Assembly (NCBI RefSeq): GCF_001294455.1
Contig: NZ_LIKT01000005.1
Coordinates: 124,001 to 188,000 of the forward strand
Origin: Phaeobacter sp. 11ANDIMAR09
GTDB lineage: Bacteria > Pseudomonadota > Alphaproteobacteria > Rhodobacterales > Rhodobacteraceae
Direction: 5' to 3'
Length of the DNA: 64,000 nucleotides
Positions 8,423-16,992 of this stretch are shown piece after piece. Within the stretch, counting starts at the first letter, position 1. Each line of letters begins with the position of its first letter. The position numbers and the translations under genes are program-made. Below the pieces are notes generated by a model. That model did not search any database. It saw nothing but the letters and a program-made list of their open reading frames with translations, and was not told where the DNA came from.

Positions 8423-9043
8423 ATGACCATCGAAGCCGTCGTTTTTGATATTGGCAATGTGCTGATTGAATGGGACCCCGAGCGGTTCTATGACGCCCGA
8501 CTCGGGGTTGCCGCCCGCCAACGCCTGTTTGCCGAGGTGCCCCTGCACGACATGAACCTAGGATTGGATCGTGGCGATCCCTTCCGCTCTGCGGTCTATG
8601 ACCTGGCAGCGCAACACCCCGAATGGGCCGAAGAAATCCGCCATTGGCACGACAGCTGGCTGGAGTTTGCCCATAGGGATATTCCCCAGTCCGTCCGCCT
8701 GCTGCGCGCCCTGCGCCAGAAGGGTGTGCCAGTGCTGGCCCTCAGCAATTTTGGCATCGGAACCTTTGAACTGGCGGTTGAGGCCTATCCCTTCCTGAGC
8801 GAATTTGACCAGGCCTATATCTCAGGGCATCTGGGCTGCATCAAACCTGAGCCCGAAATCTACGCGCGTCTGGAACAGGGCGCGGGTCTGCCAGTGGACC
8901 GCCTTCTCTTTGTTGATGACCGCCCGGAAAACATCGACGCCGCCACGGCGCGCGGTTGGCAGGGGCATCTTTTCACCACCCCCGAGGACTGGGCCGCGCG
9001 CCTGATCGAGGCCGGACTACTCTCAGAACAGGACGCCCAATGA
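8423..9043 (+). CDS. HAD-superfamily hydrolase (YihX-like)
   Basis: The 206-residue product begins with AVVFDIGNVLIEW, the HAD motif I with the nucleophilic Asp9. Motif II is PVLALSNFG, and motifs III/IV are CIKPEPEIY and LLFVDDRPENIDAA. An alpha-helical cap lies between motifs I and II. The DxG form of motif I resembles the YihX/epoxide hydrolase N-terminal subgroup, which are sugar-phosphate phosphatases. The substrate is unknown. The stop overlaps the start of the next gene by four bases (ATGA), so the two are translationally coupled. Confidence 0.88.
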   Translation: MTIEAVVFDIGNVLIEWDPERFYDARLGVAARQRLFAEVPLHDMNLGLDRGDPFRSAVYDLAAQHPEWAEEIRHWHDSWLEFAHRDIPQSVRLLRALRQKGVPVLALSNFGIGTFELAVEAYPFLSEFDQAYISGHLGCIKPEPEIYARLEQGAGLPVDRLLFVDDRPENIDAATARGWQGHLFTTPEDWAARLIEAGLLSEQDAQ

Positions 9044-9957
9044 GCATTCCTATGATCACCTTTGACGCCGGCGAAGCCCTGCTGGACTGGATCGACTTCA
9101 CCCAAGCCCTGGTCCGCGGCCATGACCTTCCCAAAGCAGAGATCGGCGATACTTTCCTGTACCGCGACCCGGATACGCTGCTCAGCCGCTCGGCCTGGAT
9201 AGATGGCATGGGGCTGGCGGTCAAAACCGCCAATATCTTCCCGCGCAACCCCGATGCAGGCAAGCCGATGATCAATGGCTCGGTTTGTCTGTATTCGGAT
9301 CTGGATGGCACGCTGGAAGCCCTGGTGGATTTCCACCTGGTGACTAAATGGAAGACCGCCGGCGACAGTCTTCTGGGCGCGCTGCGTCTCGCCAATCCGG
9401 ACAGCCGCGAGATCTTGATCGTGGGGGCAGGCACCGTTGCCGGATCACTGGTTGAGGCCTTTGGCACCGCCTACCCGCAGGCGCAGATTCGTATCTGCAA
9501 TCGCACCCAATCCAAGGCCGAAGACCTGGTGGCGCGCTATCCGGGAACCGCTGTGGCCGCCGATCTGGAAGCAGCGGTCAAAGCAGCGGATATCGTCGTC
9601 ACTTCGACCATGTCCTCAACCCCGGTGATCAAGGGCGACTGGCTGCGTCCCGGCCAGCATCTGAACATGATCGGCGCCTATCGCCCAGACATGCGAGAGA
9701 CCGACGACACGGCCCTCACCCGCGCGCAGATCTTTTGCAACAGCTTTGACACCACGCTGGACCATATCGGCGAGTTCAAAATTCCGCTGGCCGAGGGCGT
9801 GATCCAGCGCAGCGATGTGCTGGCGGATTTCTACAGCATCGACCAGTTCCCGGCCTTTGACCCTGAGGCGATCACCCTGTTCAAAAACGGTGGCGGAGCG
9901 CATCTGGATCTGATGACCAGCCACCATATCCTGGAAAAATGGAAAGCCGCGCAATAA
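9040..9957 (+). CDS. Ornithine cyclodeaminase / mu-crystallin family enzyme
   Basis: The protein has 305 residues. The NAD(P)-binding Rossmann motif is EILIVGAGTVAGSLVEAF (around residue 124), followed by RICNRTQSKAEDL and DIVVTSTMSSTPVI, all typical of the OCD/mu-crystallin family. The N-terminal half has the substrate-side segment MGLAVKTANIFPRN. Members catalyse ornithine cyclodeamination or reduce cyclic imines such as pyrroline-2-carboxylate; sequence alone does not separate these. The start overlaps the HAD gene stop, so the EamA-HAD-OCD genes probably form one operon. Confidence 0.88.
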   Translation: MSIPMITFDAGEALLDWIDFTQALVRGHDLPKAEIGDTFLYRDPDTLLSRSAWIDGMGLAVKTANIFPRNPDAGKPMINGSVCLYSDLDGTLEALVDFHLVTKWKTAGDSLLGALRLANPDSREILIVGAGTVAGSLVEAFGTAYPQAQIRICNRTQSKAEDLVARYPGTAVAADLEAAVKAADIVVTSTMSSTPVIKGDWLRPGQHLNMIGAYRPDMRETDDTALTRAQIFCNSFDTTLDHIGEFKIPLAEGVIQRSDVLADFYSIDQFPAFDPEAITLFKNGGGAHLDLMTSHHILEKWKAAQ

Positions 9958-10033
9958 CCTGACGGCATCGCGCGGCTGTGCCGTTCTTGGTCGGGTCGCC
10001 TTGTCTCAGGCGACCCCAAAGCATTGCCTGCAA

Positions 10034-11275
10034 TCAGGCGACCACGGCTTGTGCGGCTTTCTCGCGCACCGGCAGATGCACCACGGCGCTAAAGGCCCCG
10101 ACCGCGACGCCGATCCACCAAACAAAGGTGTAGTCGCCGTAGACATCATACATCCGACCACCAAGCCAGACGCCCAGGAATCCGCCCAGCTGGTGGCTGA
10201 AGAAGACAATCCCATAGAGCGTGCCCATGTAGCGCAGCCCGTAAAGATGCGCGATCAGGCCAGAGGTGAGCGGCACCGTAGCCAGCCAAAGCGAGCCCAT
10301 GACCACCGAGAAGATAATCACGCTCATCGGGGTGATCGGCAGCAGGATAAACACCGCCGCCACCACCGTGCGCGCCGTGTAGATCCCTGCCAGCAAGTAT
10401 TTCTTGCTGTAGCGATTGCCCAACCACCCGGCAAAGAGCGTGCCGCCCACATTGGCGGCACCAATCAGGGCAATCGACACCGCCCCCAGCGCCGAGGTGG
10501 TAGTGATCCCGATGCTGTGCAGCGCCCCGCCCGGCAGGATCGGCCCACACATCTCGGTGACAAAGGCGGGGAAATGCGCAGTGATAAAGGCCAGCTGATA
10601 GCCACAAGAAAAGAAGCCGAGGAAGATCAGCGTAAAAGACGGATCCTTAAAGGCCTGTTTCAGGACCGTGCCGATGCTGGCCTCAAGCTCAGCTTTGCTG
10701 GCCGCCTGTGGGGCACGCATCAGGGGTAATGTCAGGACCAAGGCCAGTACCACACCGGCAAAGACCATGAAGACCGTTTGCCAGGACATCATTGACAGCA
10801 GGAACTCCGCCGTTGGCGCGCCAATGATCTGGCCCGCAGATCCAGCGGCGGTCACGATTGCCAAAGACATTGAGCGGTTCGCATCGGAACTGGCCCGCCC
10901 CACGACCGCGAGCACCACGCCAAAGCCGGTACCGGCAATGCCAAAGCCCACCAGCCACTCATAGGCCTGCATCTCAAATGGCGTGGTTGCCCCAGCGCTG
11001 AGCACCAGGCCGGCGGCATAGGTGATGGCACCAAGGATGATCGCCTTGCGGTCGCCTAGCTTTTCCGCCAGCGCGCCAAAGATCGGCTGGCCAATCCCCC
11101 AGGCCAGATTCTGGATGGCGATGGCCAGCGAAAACTCGGCCCGCAGCCAGCCAAATTCCTCGGCGATGGGGATCTGAAACACCCCAAAGGAGGCCCGCAC
11201 CGCAAAGCTAGCCATGATGATGACGCAGCCGACAATCAAGACCGGCGTAAAAAGGGGCGTATGAGTACGTGGCAT
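10034..11275 (-). CDS. MFS transporter
   Basis: This 413-residue protein has about twelve hydrophobic helices and the MFS loop signature GALAEKLGDRKAIILGAITY between helices 2 and 3. A related loop sits in the second half (AGWLGNRYSKKYLLAG). The overall pattern resembles monocarboxylate/oxalate-type MFS carriers, so an organic acid is a reasonable guess but not more. The ATG at 11275 has GGAGA at good spacing. It is transcribed alone, convergent with the OCD gene. No adjacent regulator is present. Confidence 0.88.
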   Translation of the reverse strand: MPRTHTPLFTPVLIVGCVIIMASFAVRASFGVFQIPIAEEFGWLRAEFSLAIAIQNLAWGIGQPIFGALAEKLGDRKAIILGAITYAAGLVLSAGATTPFEMQAYEWLVGFGIAGTGFGVVLAVVGRASSDANRSMSLAIVTAAGSAGQIIGAPTAEFLLSMMSWQTVFMVFAGVVLALVLTLPLMRAPQAASKAELEASIGTVLKQAFKDPSFTLIFLGFFSCGYQLAFITAHFPAFVTEMCGPILPGGALHSIGITTTSALGAVSIALIGAANVGGTLFAGWLGNRYSKKYLLAGIYTARTVVAAVFILLPITPMSVIIFSVVMGSLWLATVPLTSGLIAHLYGLRYMGTLYGIVFFSHQLGGFLGVWLGGRMYDVYGDYTFVWWIGVAVGAFSAVVHLPVREKAAQAVVA

Positions 11276-11377
11276 GAGGCTTCTCCAGTTCAGCCCGGCA
11301 AAGCTAGAGAAATCCAGCCAAGCGTCAAATCAAAGATACTGCTTGCTCAGTTAAGGAAAATTGATGTGAGAGGGCAT

Positions 11378-12271
11378 CTAGCCTCGCATGAGGAATTTTG
11401 ACAAAGCCGCCGCGACAGAAGGATCCAGGCCTCCTTCTTCACGTACAGTTCCGTCACTGGAAGGGCGAAACAATGCCGCATACACCAAAGCCCGTTGTTC
11501 TCTGGCTTCTTCAGAAACATCCCCCTCGCGCACGAGCCCGAGATAAGACTCGGCGAAGGCTTTTCTTTCACGTGCATCAAGCGCCAAGTGTCTCTCTGCT
11601 AGGAACAGCTTCATTTGCAGACGCGCAAACCACAACAATAGCGTCAGAATGGTCAAAGTACCGGTGGCAATAAGAGCCCCTCTAAGGCTAATGCCGTCGC
11701 AATTTACCTGATTTTCTGGATCGCATCCAAAAGGAGCGAGCAACTGCTCAACAAGAACAATTTCAGTAGCAAGGAAATAGACCAGCGCTGCAACCAAGGC
11801 AGTTGTCAAAAGAACTCCAAACATGAACAGGGCAAAATTTATCCATTTAGAGACTGTATGCTCGGATTGTTTTTGCGTCCAAAGCTCAACTGGTTTGGTT
11901 ATGGCTTGTTTTTCAAAAAACGCTGCTTGTGCGGCATCTAGCCCTTTGTCAAATTCCTCTAGAATTTCGGATTTTGACTGTACCAGACTCTTTTGATGTT
12001 GCAGGAGTGTCTCTTCCAAATTCCCTTGGGCGACTTTGATCTCGCCCTGTAGAAACTCCCTCTTCTCAACTCCTTCGGAGATTCGCACATATATCTCTTG
12101 AGCTTTCTGTGTCTCTGCCTTCGCCTCCGACACGGAGAGCTCCAATTCGGCCACTTCCGGTAGGATCTCTTCCACAAGAAACCGCAGGGTATCTTCTTTG
12201 GTTCCGCTGCTTTCAGAAAGAATTTCGAGCTTTCTTCGCAATTCGCTCTTCAATTTTGGAATTTTGGCCAT
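11378..12271 (-). CDS. Coiled-coil, two-TM membrane protein (DUF6161-like)
   Basis: The 297-residue product has an N-terminal helical, strongly charged region (residues 1-120, probable coiled coil). Next come a first membrane segment (about 143-168), a short loop with two cysteines (C183 and C191) and a second membrane segment (about 197-219). The cytoplasmic tail contains HLALDARERKAFAESYLGL and ALFRPSSDG. The tail resembles, from memory, the domain called DUF6161; this is a tentative match. The gene is visibly more AT-rich than its neighbours and uses many codons they avoid, suggesting acquisition by transfer. I chose ATG 12271, preceded by AGGAAG, over the TTG three bases earlier. It stands alone between an MFS gene and zapE. 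Function is unknown. Confidence 0.75.
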   Translation of the reverse strand: MAKIPKLKSELRRKLEILSESSGTKEDTLRFLVEEILPEVAELELSVSEAKAETQKAQEIYVRISEGVEKREFLQGEIKVAQGNLEETLLQHQKSLVQSKSEILEEFDKGLDAAQAAFFEKQAITKPVELWTQKQSEHTVSKWINFALFMFGVLLTTALVAALVYFLATEIVLVEQLLAPFGCDPENQVNCDGISLRGALIATGTLTILTLLLWFARLQMKLFLAERHLALDARERKAFAESYLGLVREGDVSEEAREQRALVYAALFRPSSDGTVREEGGLDPSVAAALSKFLMRG

Positions 12272-12440
12272 CAAAAATCTTCCTATTGAGAAACTCGCGT
12301 TGGGCGAAGCCCAATCTGACTTGCGATGCGCCTACTGATCCCTAAAGCGGTATCAACAGCCCAAAATTGTTTCAACTCCGATAAAACCACTCTAAACACT
12401 CGGACTTCCCATCGCCAGGCCTTCGCGGTAAGCCTAGCCC

Positions 12441-13514
12441 ATGACCGATCTCAGCACGCTTTATGCCCAAAAGATTGCCAATGGCGATCTGCGCCCCGAC
12501 CCTGCACAAGAGGCGGTCCTGCCGCAGTTTGACCGTATCTCCGAAGGGCTGCGGGCCGAGCCGGTGAAACGCGGGCTGTTTCGCCGCGCCAGCCCAGCCC
12601 CGGCACCAAAGGGTCTGTATCTTTGGGGCGGAGTTGGTCGCGGCAAATCTATGTTGATGGATCTCTTTGTCGATAGCCTTGGTGATATCCCGTCTCGGCG
12701 TGTGCATTTCCATGCCTTCATGCAGGAAATCCACGCCAAGATGCATGCCGCCCGCCAAGAGGGGGTGCAGGATGCCTTGGCGCCAGTGGCGCAGGAAGTG
12801 GCGGCTTCCGTCCGGGTCCTGGCCTTTGACGAGATGCAGATCTCTGACATCACCGATGCGATGATTGTTGGCCGTTTGTTTGAGGCCCTTTTTGAGGCAG
12901 ATGTCTGTGTTGTCACCACCTCCAACCGGCTGCCGGATGAGCTTTATAAAAACGGGCTGAACCGGCAGCTCTTTTTGCCCTTTATCGCTCTCATCAAGAA
13001 CAAGATGGAGGTCTGGGAGATGGTCAGCCCGGTGGACTATCGTCAGGACCGCCTGAAAGGCAGCGAAGTCTATTTCAGCCCTGCGGATGCGGCGGCGCGG
13101 CAGGCGCTGCAATCGATCTGGCAGGATCTGTCCGGCGGCGATGCCCAGCCCCTAACGCTGGAGGTGAAGGGGCGCGAAGTGGTTCTGCCAGCCTTTCGCA
13201 ATGGTGTCGCTCGCGCAACGTTTTTTGATCTCTGCGGCAAGATGCTGGGGCCTGGCGATTACCTGGCGATTGCTGAGGAGGTGAAGGTCCTGGTGCTGGA
13301 GGGAATTCCCCGGCTTAGCCGCAACAACTTCAACGAGGCCAAGCGCTTTGTTACTCTGATTGATGCGCTCTATGAAGCAAGGGTCCGGCTGATCTGTACG
13401 GCGGCCGCAGAGCCTGAGTTGCTTTATGTCGAGGGCGATGGGGCGTTTGAGTTTGAACGCACCGCCAGCCGCCTGCGAGAGATGCAGGATCAGGACTGGG
13501 GGCAGGCGGAGTAA
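12441..13514 (+). CDS. zapE: Cell division protein ZapE (AFG1-like ATPase)
   Basis: The 357-residue protein has the Walker A motif LWGGVGRGKSMLMD near residue 60 and the Walker B motif VLAFDEMQISDITDAM around residue 130. Sensor region VVTTSNRLPDELYKNGLNRQ is the highly conserved AFG1/ZapE sequence. FFDLCGKMLGPGDYLAIAE and RLSRNNFNEAKRFVTLIDALYE complete the family pattern. ZapE is a cytoplasmic AAA-type ATPase associated with FtsZ ring constriction; homologues in mitochondria handle membrane-protein turnover. A GC hairpin sits directly on the stop codon. Confidence 0.95.
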   Translation: MTDLSTLYAQKIANGDLRPDPAQEAVLPQFDRISEGLRAEPVKRGLFRRASPAPAPKGLYLWGGVGRGKSMLMDLFVDSLGDIPSRRVHFHAFMQEIHAKMHAARQEGVQDALAPVAQEVAASVRVLAFDEMQISDITDAMIVGRLFEALFEADVCVVTTSNRLPDELYKNGLNRQLFLPFIALIKNKMEVWEMVSPVDYRQDRLKGSEVYFSPADAAARQALQSIWQDLSGGDAQPLTLEVKGREVVLPAFRNGVARATFFDLCGKMLGPGDYLAIAEEVKVLVLEGIPRLSRNNFNEAKRFVTLIDALYEARVRLICTAAAEPELLYVEGDGAFEFERTASRLREMQDQDWGQAE

Positions 13515-13530
13515 GGGGGCTTTGCCCCCT
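13512..13530 (+). terminator. GC hairpin at the zapE stop codon
   Basis: GGGGGC (13515-13520), loop TTT, GCCCCC (13524-13529) forms a perfect six-pair stem, extended by an A-T pair, directly after the TAA. No T-tract follows, so it is a weak intrinsic terminator or a 3'-end-protecting hairpin. Confidence 0.45.
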
Positions 13531-13583
13531 CGCGCCAAGGGCGCTCACCCCCAGGATATTTGCGGCCAAATGAAAGCGAGACC

Positions 13584-13664
13584 GCGCCGCGTCAGCGGCG
13601 CCGGGCCCAAGGGGCGAGGATCATTCTGCAAGAATGGTTCAAGACAGGCGGGAGCTCTAGCCTG
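13584..13664 (+). repeat. Structured repeat element F
   Basis: The palindrome is GCGCCGC (13584-13590), loop GTCA, GCGGCGC (13595-13601). GGGCCCAAGGGG follows as spacer. The second hairpin is CATTCT (13622-13627), loop GCA, AGAATG (13631-13636). The end is CAGGCGGGAGCTCTAGCCTG, which forms its own stem. The element lies between the convergent zapE and folC genes. Confidence 0.65.
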
Positions 13665-13665
13665 C

Positions 13666-13688
13666 CAGATCAGATCAGATCAGATCAG
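13666..13688. repeat. CAGAT pentanucleotide tandem repeat
   Basis: Four CAGAT units run from 13666 to 13685, followed by a partial CAG. The array abuts the folC stop codon (TGA, 13685-13687 on the minus strand). It lies outside the reading frame, so copy-number change would not alter the protein. Confidence 0.8.
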
Positions 13689-14959
13689 CCGTTTTCGCGC
13701 AGGATATGGCCAGCAAGGTAAAGTGAGCCACAAATCAACACACGCGCGTCGGGATCTTTTTTCACGATATCCTGTAGCGCCTCTGCAGTGTTGTCGGCGG
13801 TTCCTGCTGCAAGCCCAACAGATTGAGCTGCGGCCTGGGTTGCGGCGGCAGGCAGGGTGTTGACCTCATCCGGAATCGAGATTGCCGTGAGGCTTGCAGC
13901 CTGTCGAGCCAAAGGCGCCAAATAGCCGGTCACATCCTTGGTATTGAGCATACCGCAGATCAGATGCGTAGGTCGTTTGGGCAGGCCGGCCAGGACCTCC
14001 TCCAACGCAAGCCCCGCCGCCGCATTGTGGCCACCGTCCAACCAAAGCTCGGCCTGCCCCGCCAGACCGACCAGTGGGCCCCGCTTCAGCCGTTGCATCC
14101 GGGCGGGCCATTCCGCCTGGGTCATGGCCGCCTCAAAGGCCGCCTCATCTGCGCCAAGATGGCGCAGCACGGCCAGGGCCGCGCCGGCGTTTTGCACCTG
14201 ATGTGCCCCCAGGAGCGCGGGCAGGGGCAGATCCAGCAATCCGCGCTCATCCTGATAGACCAAGCGGCCCCGCTCCAGGCTGACATGCCAGTGTTGGCCA
14301 TAGGCAATCACGGGCGCTCCCAGGCGGGCGGCGGTGGCCTCGATGACCTCCAGTGCCTCTTCCGGCTGGGGACCGACGACGACCGGCACGCCCCGTTTGA
14401 TGATCCCGGCCTTTTCAGTCGCGATCTTACTCAGGGTGTCGCCGAGGAATTGCTCATGATCGATGGAGATCGGGGTGATCACCGTCACCTCGGGCTTGGC
14501 AATCACATTGGTGGCATCCAGCCGCCCGCCCAGGCCCACTTCCAACAGAGTGAAATCCGCCGCAGTGCGGGCAAAGGCCAAGAGACCGGCCACGGTGGTG
14601 ATTTCAAAATAGGTGATGCTCTCGCCGCCATTGGTGGCGTAGCATTCATCGAGGATCTCGGTGAGATGCGCCTCTGAGATCAGCTCTCCGCCCAGCCGGA
14701 TACGCTCGTGGAATCGGGCCAGATGGGGCGAGGTATAGGCATGTACGGATTTACCCCAGCCTTCAAGACCGGCGCGGATCATTGCCTGGGTCGAACCCTT
14801 GCCATTGGTGCCCGCGATATGGATCACCGGAGGCAGCTTGTCCTGTGGGTCGTCCAGCCGTTTCAGCAGGTGCCAGACCCGGTCGAGGGTCAGATCAATG
14901 ATCTTGGGGTGCAGCGCCAGCATACGGGCGAGGATGGCGTCGGACGTCTGGGCAGTCAT
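13685..14959 (-). CDS. folC: Folylpolyglutamate / dihydrofolate synthase
   Basis: FolC adds glutamate residues to folates and, in bacteria, usually also joins dihydropteroate to glutamate. The P-loop is HIAGTNGKGSTQAM (near residue 50), followed by AYTSPHLARFHERI and the conserved EVGLGGRLDATNV with metal- and ATP-binding residues. The C-terminal ligase domain contains LWLDGGHNAAAG. The length (424 residues) is typical. I chose ATG 14959 over a TTG 21 bases upstream, since GAGAG sites precede the ATG. It lies 91 bases downstream of accD on the same strand, the frequent accD-folC arrangement. Confidence 0.95.
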   Translation of the reverse strand: MTAQTSDAILARMLALHPKIIDLTLDRVWHLLKRLDDPQDKLPPVIHIAGTNGKGSTQAMIRAGLEGWGKSVHAYTSPHLARFHERIRLGGELISEAHLTEILDECYATNGGESITYFEITTVAGLLAFARTAADFTLLEVGLGGRLDATNVIAKPEVTVITPISIDHEQFLGDTLSKIATEKAGIIKRGVPVVVGPQPEEALEVIEATAARLGAPVIAYGQHWHVSLERGRLVYQDERGLLDLPLPALLGAHQVQNAGAALAVLRHLGADEAAFEAAMTQAEWPARMQRLKRGPLVGLAGQAELWLDGGHNAAAGLALEEVLAGLPKRPTHLICGMLNTKDVTGYLAPLARQAASLTAISIPDEVNTLPAAATQAAAQSVGLAAGTADNTAEALQDIVKKDPDARVLICGSLYLAGHILRENG

Positions 14960-15002
14960 GGCAGGCTCTCTCTGGCGCAACAGGAGGAAGGGGCAAACGA
15001 CA

Positions 15003-15031
15003 AACGGCCCACCCTGATCAGGCGGGCCGCT
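15003..15031 (-). terminator. Possible attenuator between accD and folC
   Basis: On the minus strand GGCCCGCC pairs with GGTGGGCC (one G-U pair) around a short loop, directly after the accD stop, and is followed by GTTTGTCGTTT. The T-tract is interrupted, so it may reduce rather than end read-through into folC. Confidence 0.4.
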
Positions 15032-15050
15032 TGGCTAGACTTTATCAGTT

Positions 15051-15995
15051 TCAGCTCTCGGAGGCAGTGGTTTCTGCGGCATCCACAGTTTTATTCGCGG
15101 CCTCTGCACCCGCAACCGGCGCTGGCAGCTCGCCCACCACCTGCGGGGACAGCCCCATCAGCATGCGGATGATGGTGATCAGCTCATTGCGCATTTCTGT
15201 GCGCGGGATCACTCGATCCAGCATGCCGTGATCCAGCAGGTATTCGGCGCGCTGGAAACCTTCGGGGAGCTTTTCGCGGATGGTCTGTTCGATCACCCGG
15301 GGGCCGGCAAAGCAGATCAGCGCATTGGGTTCGGAAATATGCACATCCCCCAGCATCGCGTAAGAGGCCGTCACACCACCGGTGGTGGGATGGGTCAGCA
15401 CGACGATATAGGGCAGGTTGGCCTCTTTCAGCATCTGCACCGCCACGGTGGTCCGGGGCATCTGCATCAGCGACAGGATGCCTTCTTGCATGCGGGCGCC
15501 ACCAGCTGCCGAGAACAGCACCAACGGGCGGCCCAGTTTTACAGCCTCTTCGGCGGCAGCAACAATCGCATTGCCGACATACATCCCCATGGAGCCGCCC
15601 ATAAAGGAGAAATCCTGCGCTGCGGCCACAATTGGAGTGCGGCCGATCTCGCCGGCCGCCACCAGCATGGCTTCTTTTTCGTCGGTCTTTTTCTGCGCCG
15701 CCTTCATGCGGTCAGGGTATTTTTTCTGGTCCCGGAACTTCAGCGGATCGGCAATGGGCTCGGGCACAGTGACTTCGGTGAAGACACCGCCATCAAACAG
15801 CGCCGCAAACCGGTCACGCGGCGTGATATGCATGTGATGGCCACAATTGGTGCAGACATTCTGATTGTCGCTCAACTCGCGGTGAAACAGCATGGTGCCG
15901 CATTCGCTACACTTCTGCCAGAGGTTCTCGGGCACTTCGCGGCGCGAAAACAGCGAATTGATCGTTGGGCGGACGTAGTTGGTGATCCAGTTCAT
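15051..15995 (-). CDS. accD: Acetyl-CoA carboxylase carboxyltransferase beta subunit
   Basis: AccD, with AccA, transfers the carboxyl group from biotin to acetyl-CoA to make malonyl-CoA, the first step of fatty acid synthesis. The N-terminal four-cysteine zinc ribbon is at C29, C32, C48 and C51. The crotonase-fold carboxyltransferase domain follows, with [27 protein letters not shown] and [15 protein letters not shown], which form the acyl-CoA oxyanion sites. Length is 314 residues. The ATG at 15995 is preceded by GAGG. The C-terminus is Ala/Glu/Thr-rich and probably disordered. Confidence 0.96.
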   Translation of the reverse strand: MNWITNYVRPTINSLFSRREVPENLWQKCSECGTMLFHRELSDNQNVCTNCGHHMHITPRDRFAALFDGGVFTEVTVPEPIADPLKFRDQKKYPDRMKAAQKKTDEKEAMLVAAGEIGRTPIVAAAQDFSFMGGSMGMYVGNAIVAAAEEAVKLGRPLVLFSAAGGARMQEGILSLMQMPRTTVAVQMLKEANLPYIVVLTHPTTGGVTASYAMLGDVHISEPNALICFAGPRVIEQTIREKLPEGFQRAEYLLDHGMLDRVIPRTEMRNELITIIRMLMGLSPQVVGELPAPVAGAEAANKTVDAAETTASES

Positions 15996-16069
15996 AACAT
16001 GCCTCTGTCAGAGCCGTTTGGCGGCGGCCAGTTTGGACACCAGATAAGCTGCCTTGCATCGAATTGCAA

Positions 16070-16960
16070 TCAGCGGCGTATCGCCAGCCGTGCCGCCAGC
16101 CACAGAACCAGCATGGTCGCACAATCCACTATCAGCCAGGGGCGCATTGCAGCGACATCCGACATCTCATAGGGCAGCAGGTAAAGCGCCAAACCATGTA
16201 GGCTGCTGGGGGAGCCGAAGATTAGTAAGGCCACGAAGTTATTGGCAAAATGCACTGCTATGGCTGGTCCCATCGTGCCTGCTCGCGCCGTAAGATCTGC
16301 CATCAAGAGGCCAAAACCCATAGCCCAGAGGCAGATCAGCAGGGCATTGTCTCCGGCGACCTGTGGCATGTAATGAGCCGCGCCAAACAGGGCCGCCGGC
16401 AGCCCAAGCCAGATCAATGGGCTTTGGAATCGCGCCGCCAGACCCTGCTGCAGGTAGCCGCGAAACACCAGTTCTTCGGCGCTGACTTGCACCAGCACAG
16501 CCAGCAGTGACAGCGGCAGTAGGCCAAGCCAGACAGGCCAGCTCAGATTTGCAACCAGCGGAACGCCAAAATCATAGGGCGGCAAAAGGAACAGGGTCGC
16601 AAAAACCGCAAGTCCCGCCAGGCCACACAGAATGAACTGCTGCAGCATCAGCCCCGGTCGGCCAATCAGGCTGAGCAGGCTTCTGTTCTGTAGCAGACGC
16701 GCGGCCAGCGCCACCCCAAGGGTGAGAAAACCAAATGTCGCCAGCAGAATCAGCAAGGCAAGCGGCGTGCGCCCCTGTTCCAGCGCAATCAGCCACTCCA
16801 GAGAAGTAATGCGCAAGAGCCCCAAAAAGGTCACCAGGTTGAGCCCATAGCTGACCAAGACAATCACCCCGAGCCCCAGCAACAAGCGCCAAACCTCTGG
16901 TCTGGATCGGCCAGGTGCAACCAGGGCCTCATGCGCTGGGTAAACGGGGTCTTGGCTCAT
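16070..16960 (-). CDS. CPBP-family intramembrane metalloprotease homologue
   Basis: This 296-residue protein has about eight membrane helices. The CPBP (CAAX protease / bacteriocin-processing) motifs are present: EELVFRGYLQQGLA supplies the EE and R, AAHYMP supplies the first His, and AIAVHFANNFVALL supplies the later His and Asn. All four catalytic motifs look intact, so an active intramembrane protease is plausible. I chose ATG 16960 because AGAGGA lies at good spacing; the frame extends 12 codons further. It begins 32 bases after the stop of the pseudo-ABC/cNMP gene, so the pair forms an operon. Confidence 0.85.
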   Translation of the reverse strand: MSQDPVYPAHEALVAPGRSRPEVWRLLLGLGVIVLVSYGLNLVTFLGLLRITSLEWLIALEQGRTPLALLILLATFGFLTLGVALAARLLQNRSLLSLIGRPGLMLQQFILCGLAGLAVFATLFLLPPYDFGVPLVANLSWPVWLGLLPLSLLAVLVQVSAEELVFRGYLQQGLAARFQSPLIWLGLPAALFGAAHYMPQVAGDNALLICLWAMGFGLLMADLTARAGTMGPAIAVHFANNFVALLIFGSPSSLHGLALYLLPYEMSDVAAMRPWLIVDCATMLVLWLAARLAIRR

Positions 16961-16992
16961 CTGGGGCGTCCTCTTGAGACTGTTCCGCGGTG

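Noticed and set aside
12272-12440. Possible mobile-element ends flanking the AT-rich gene.
   Set aside because: No inverted repeats, target duplications or integrase remnants could be found on either side of the gene.
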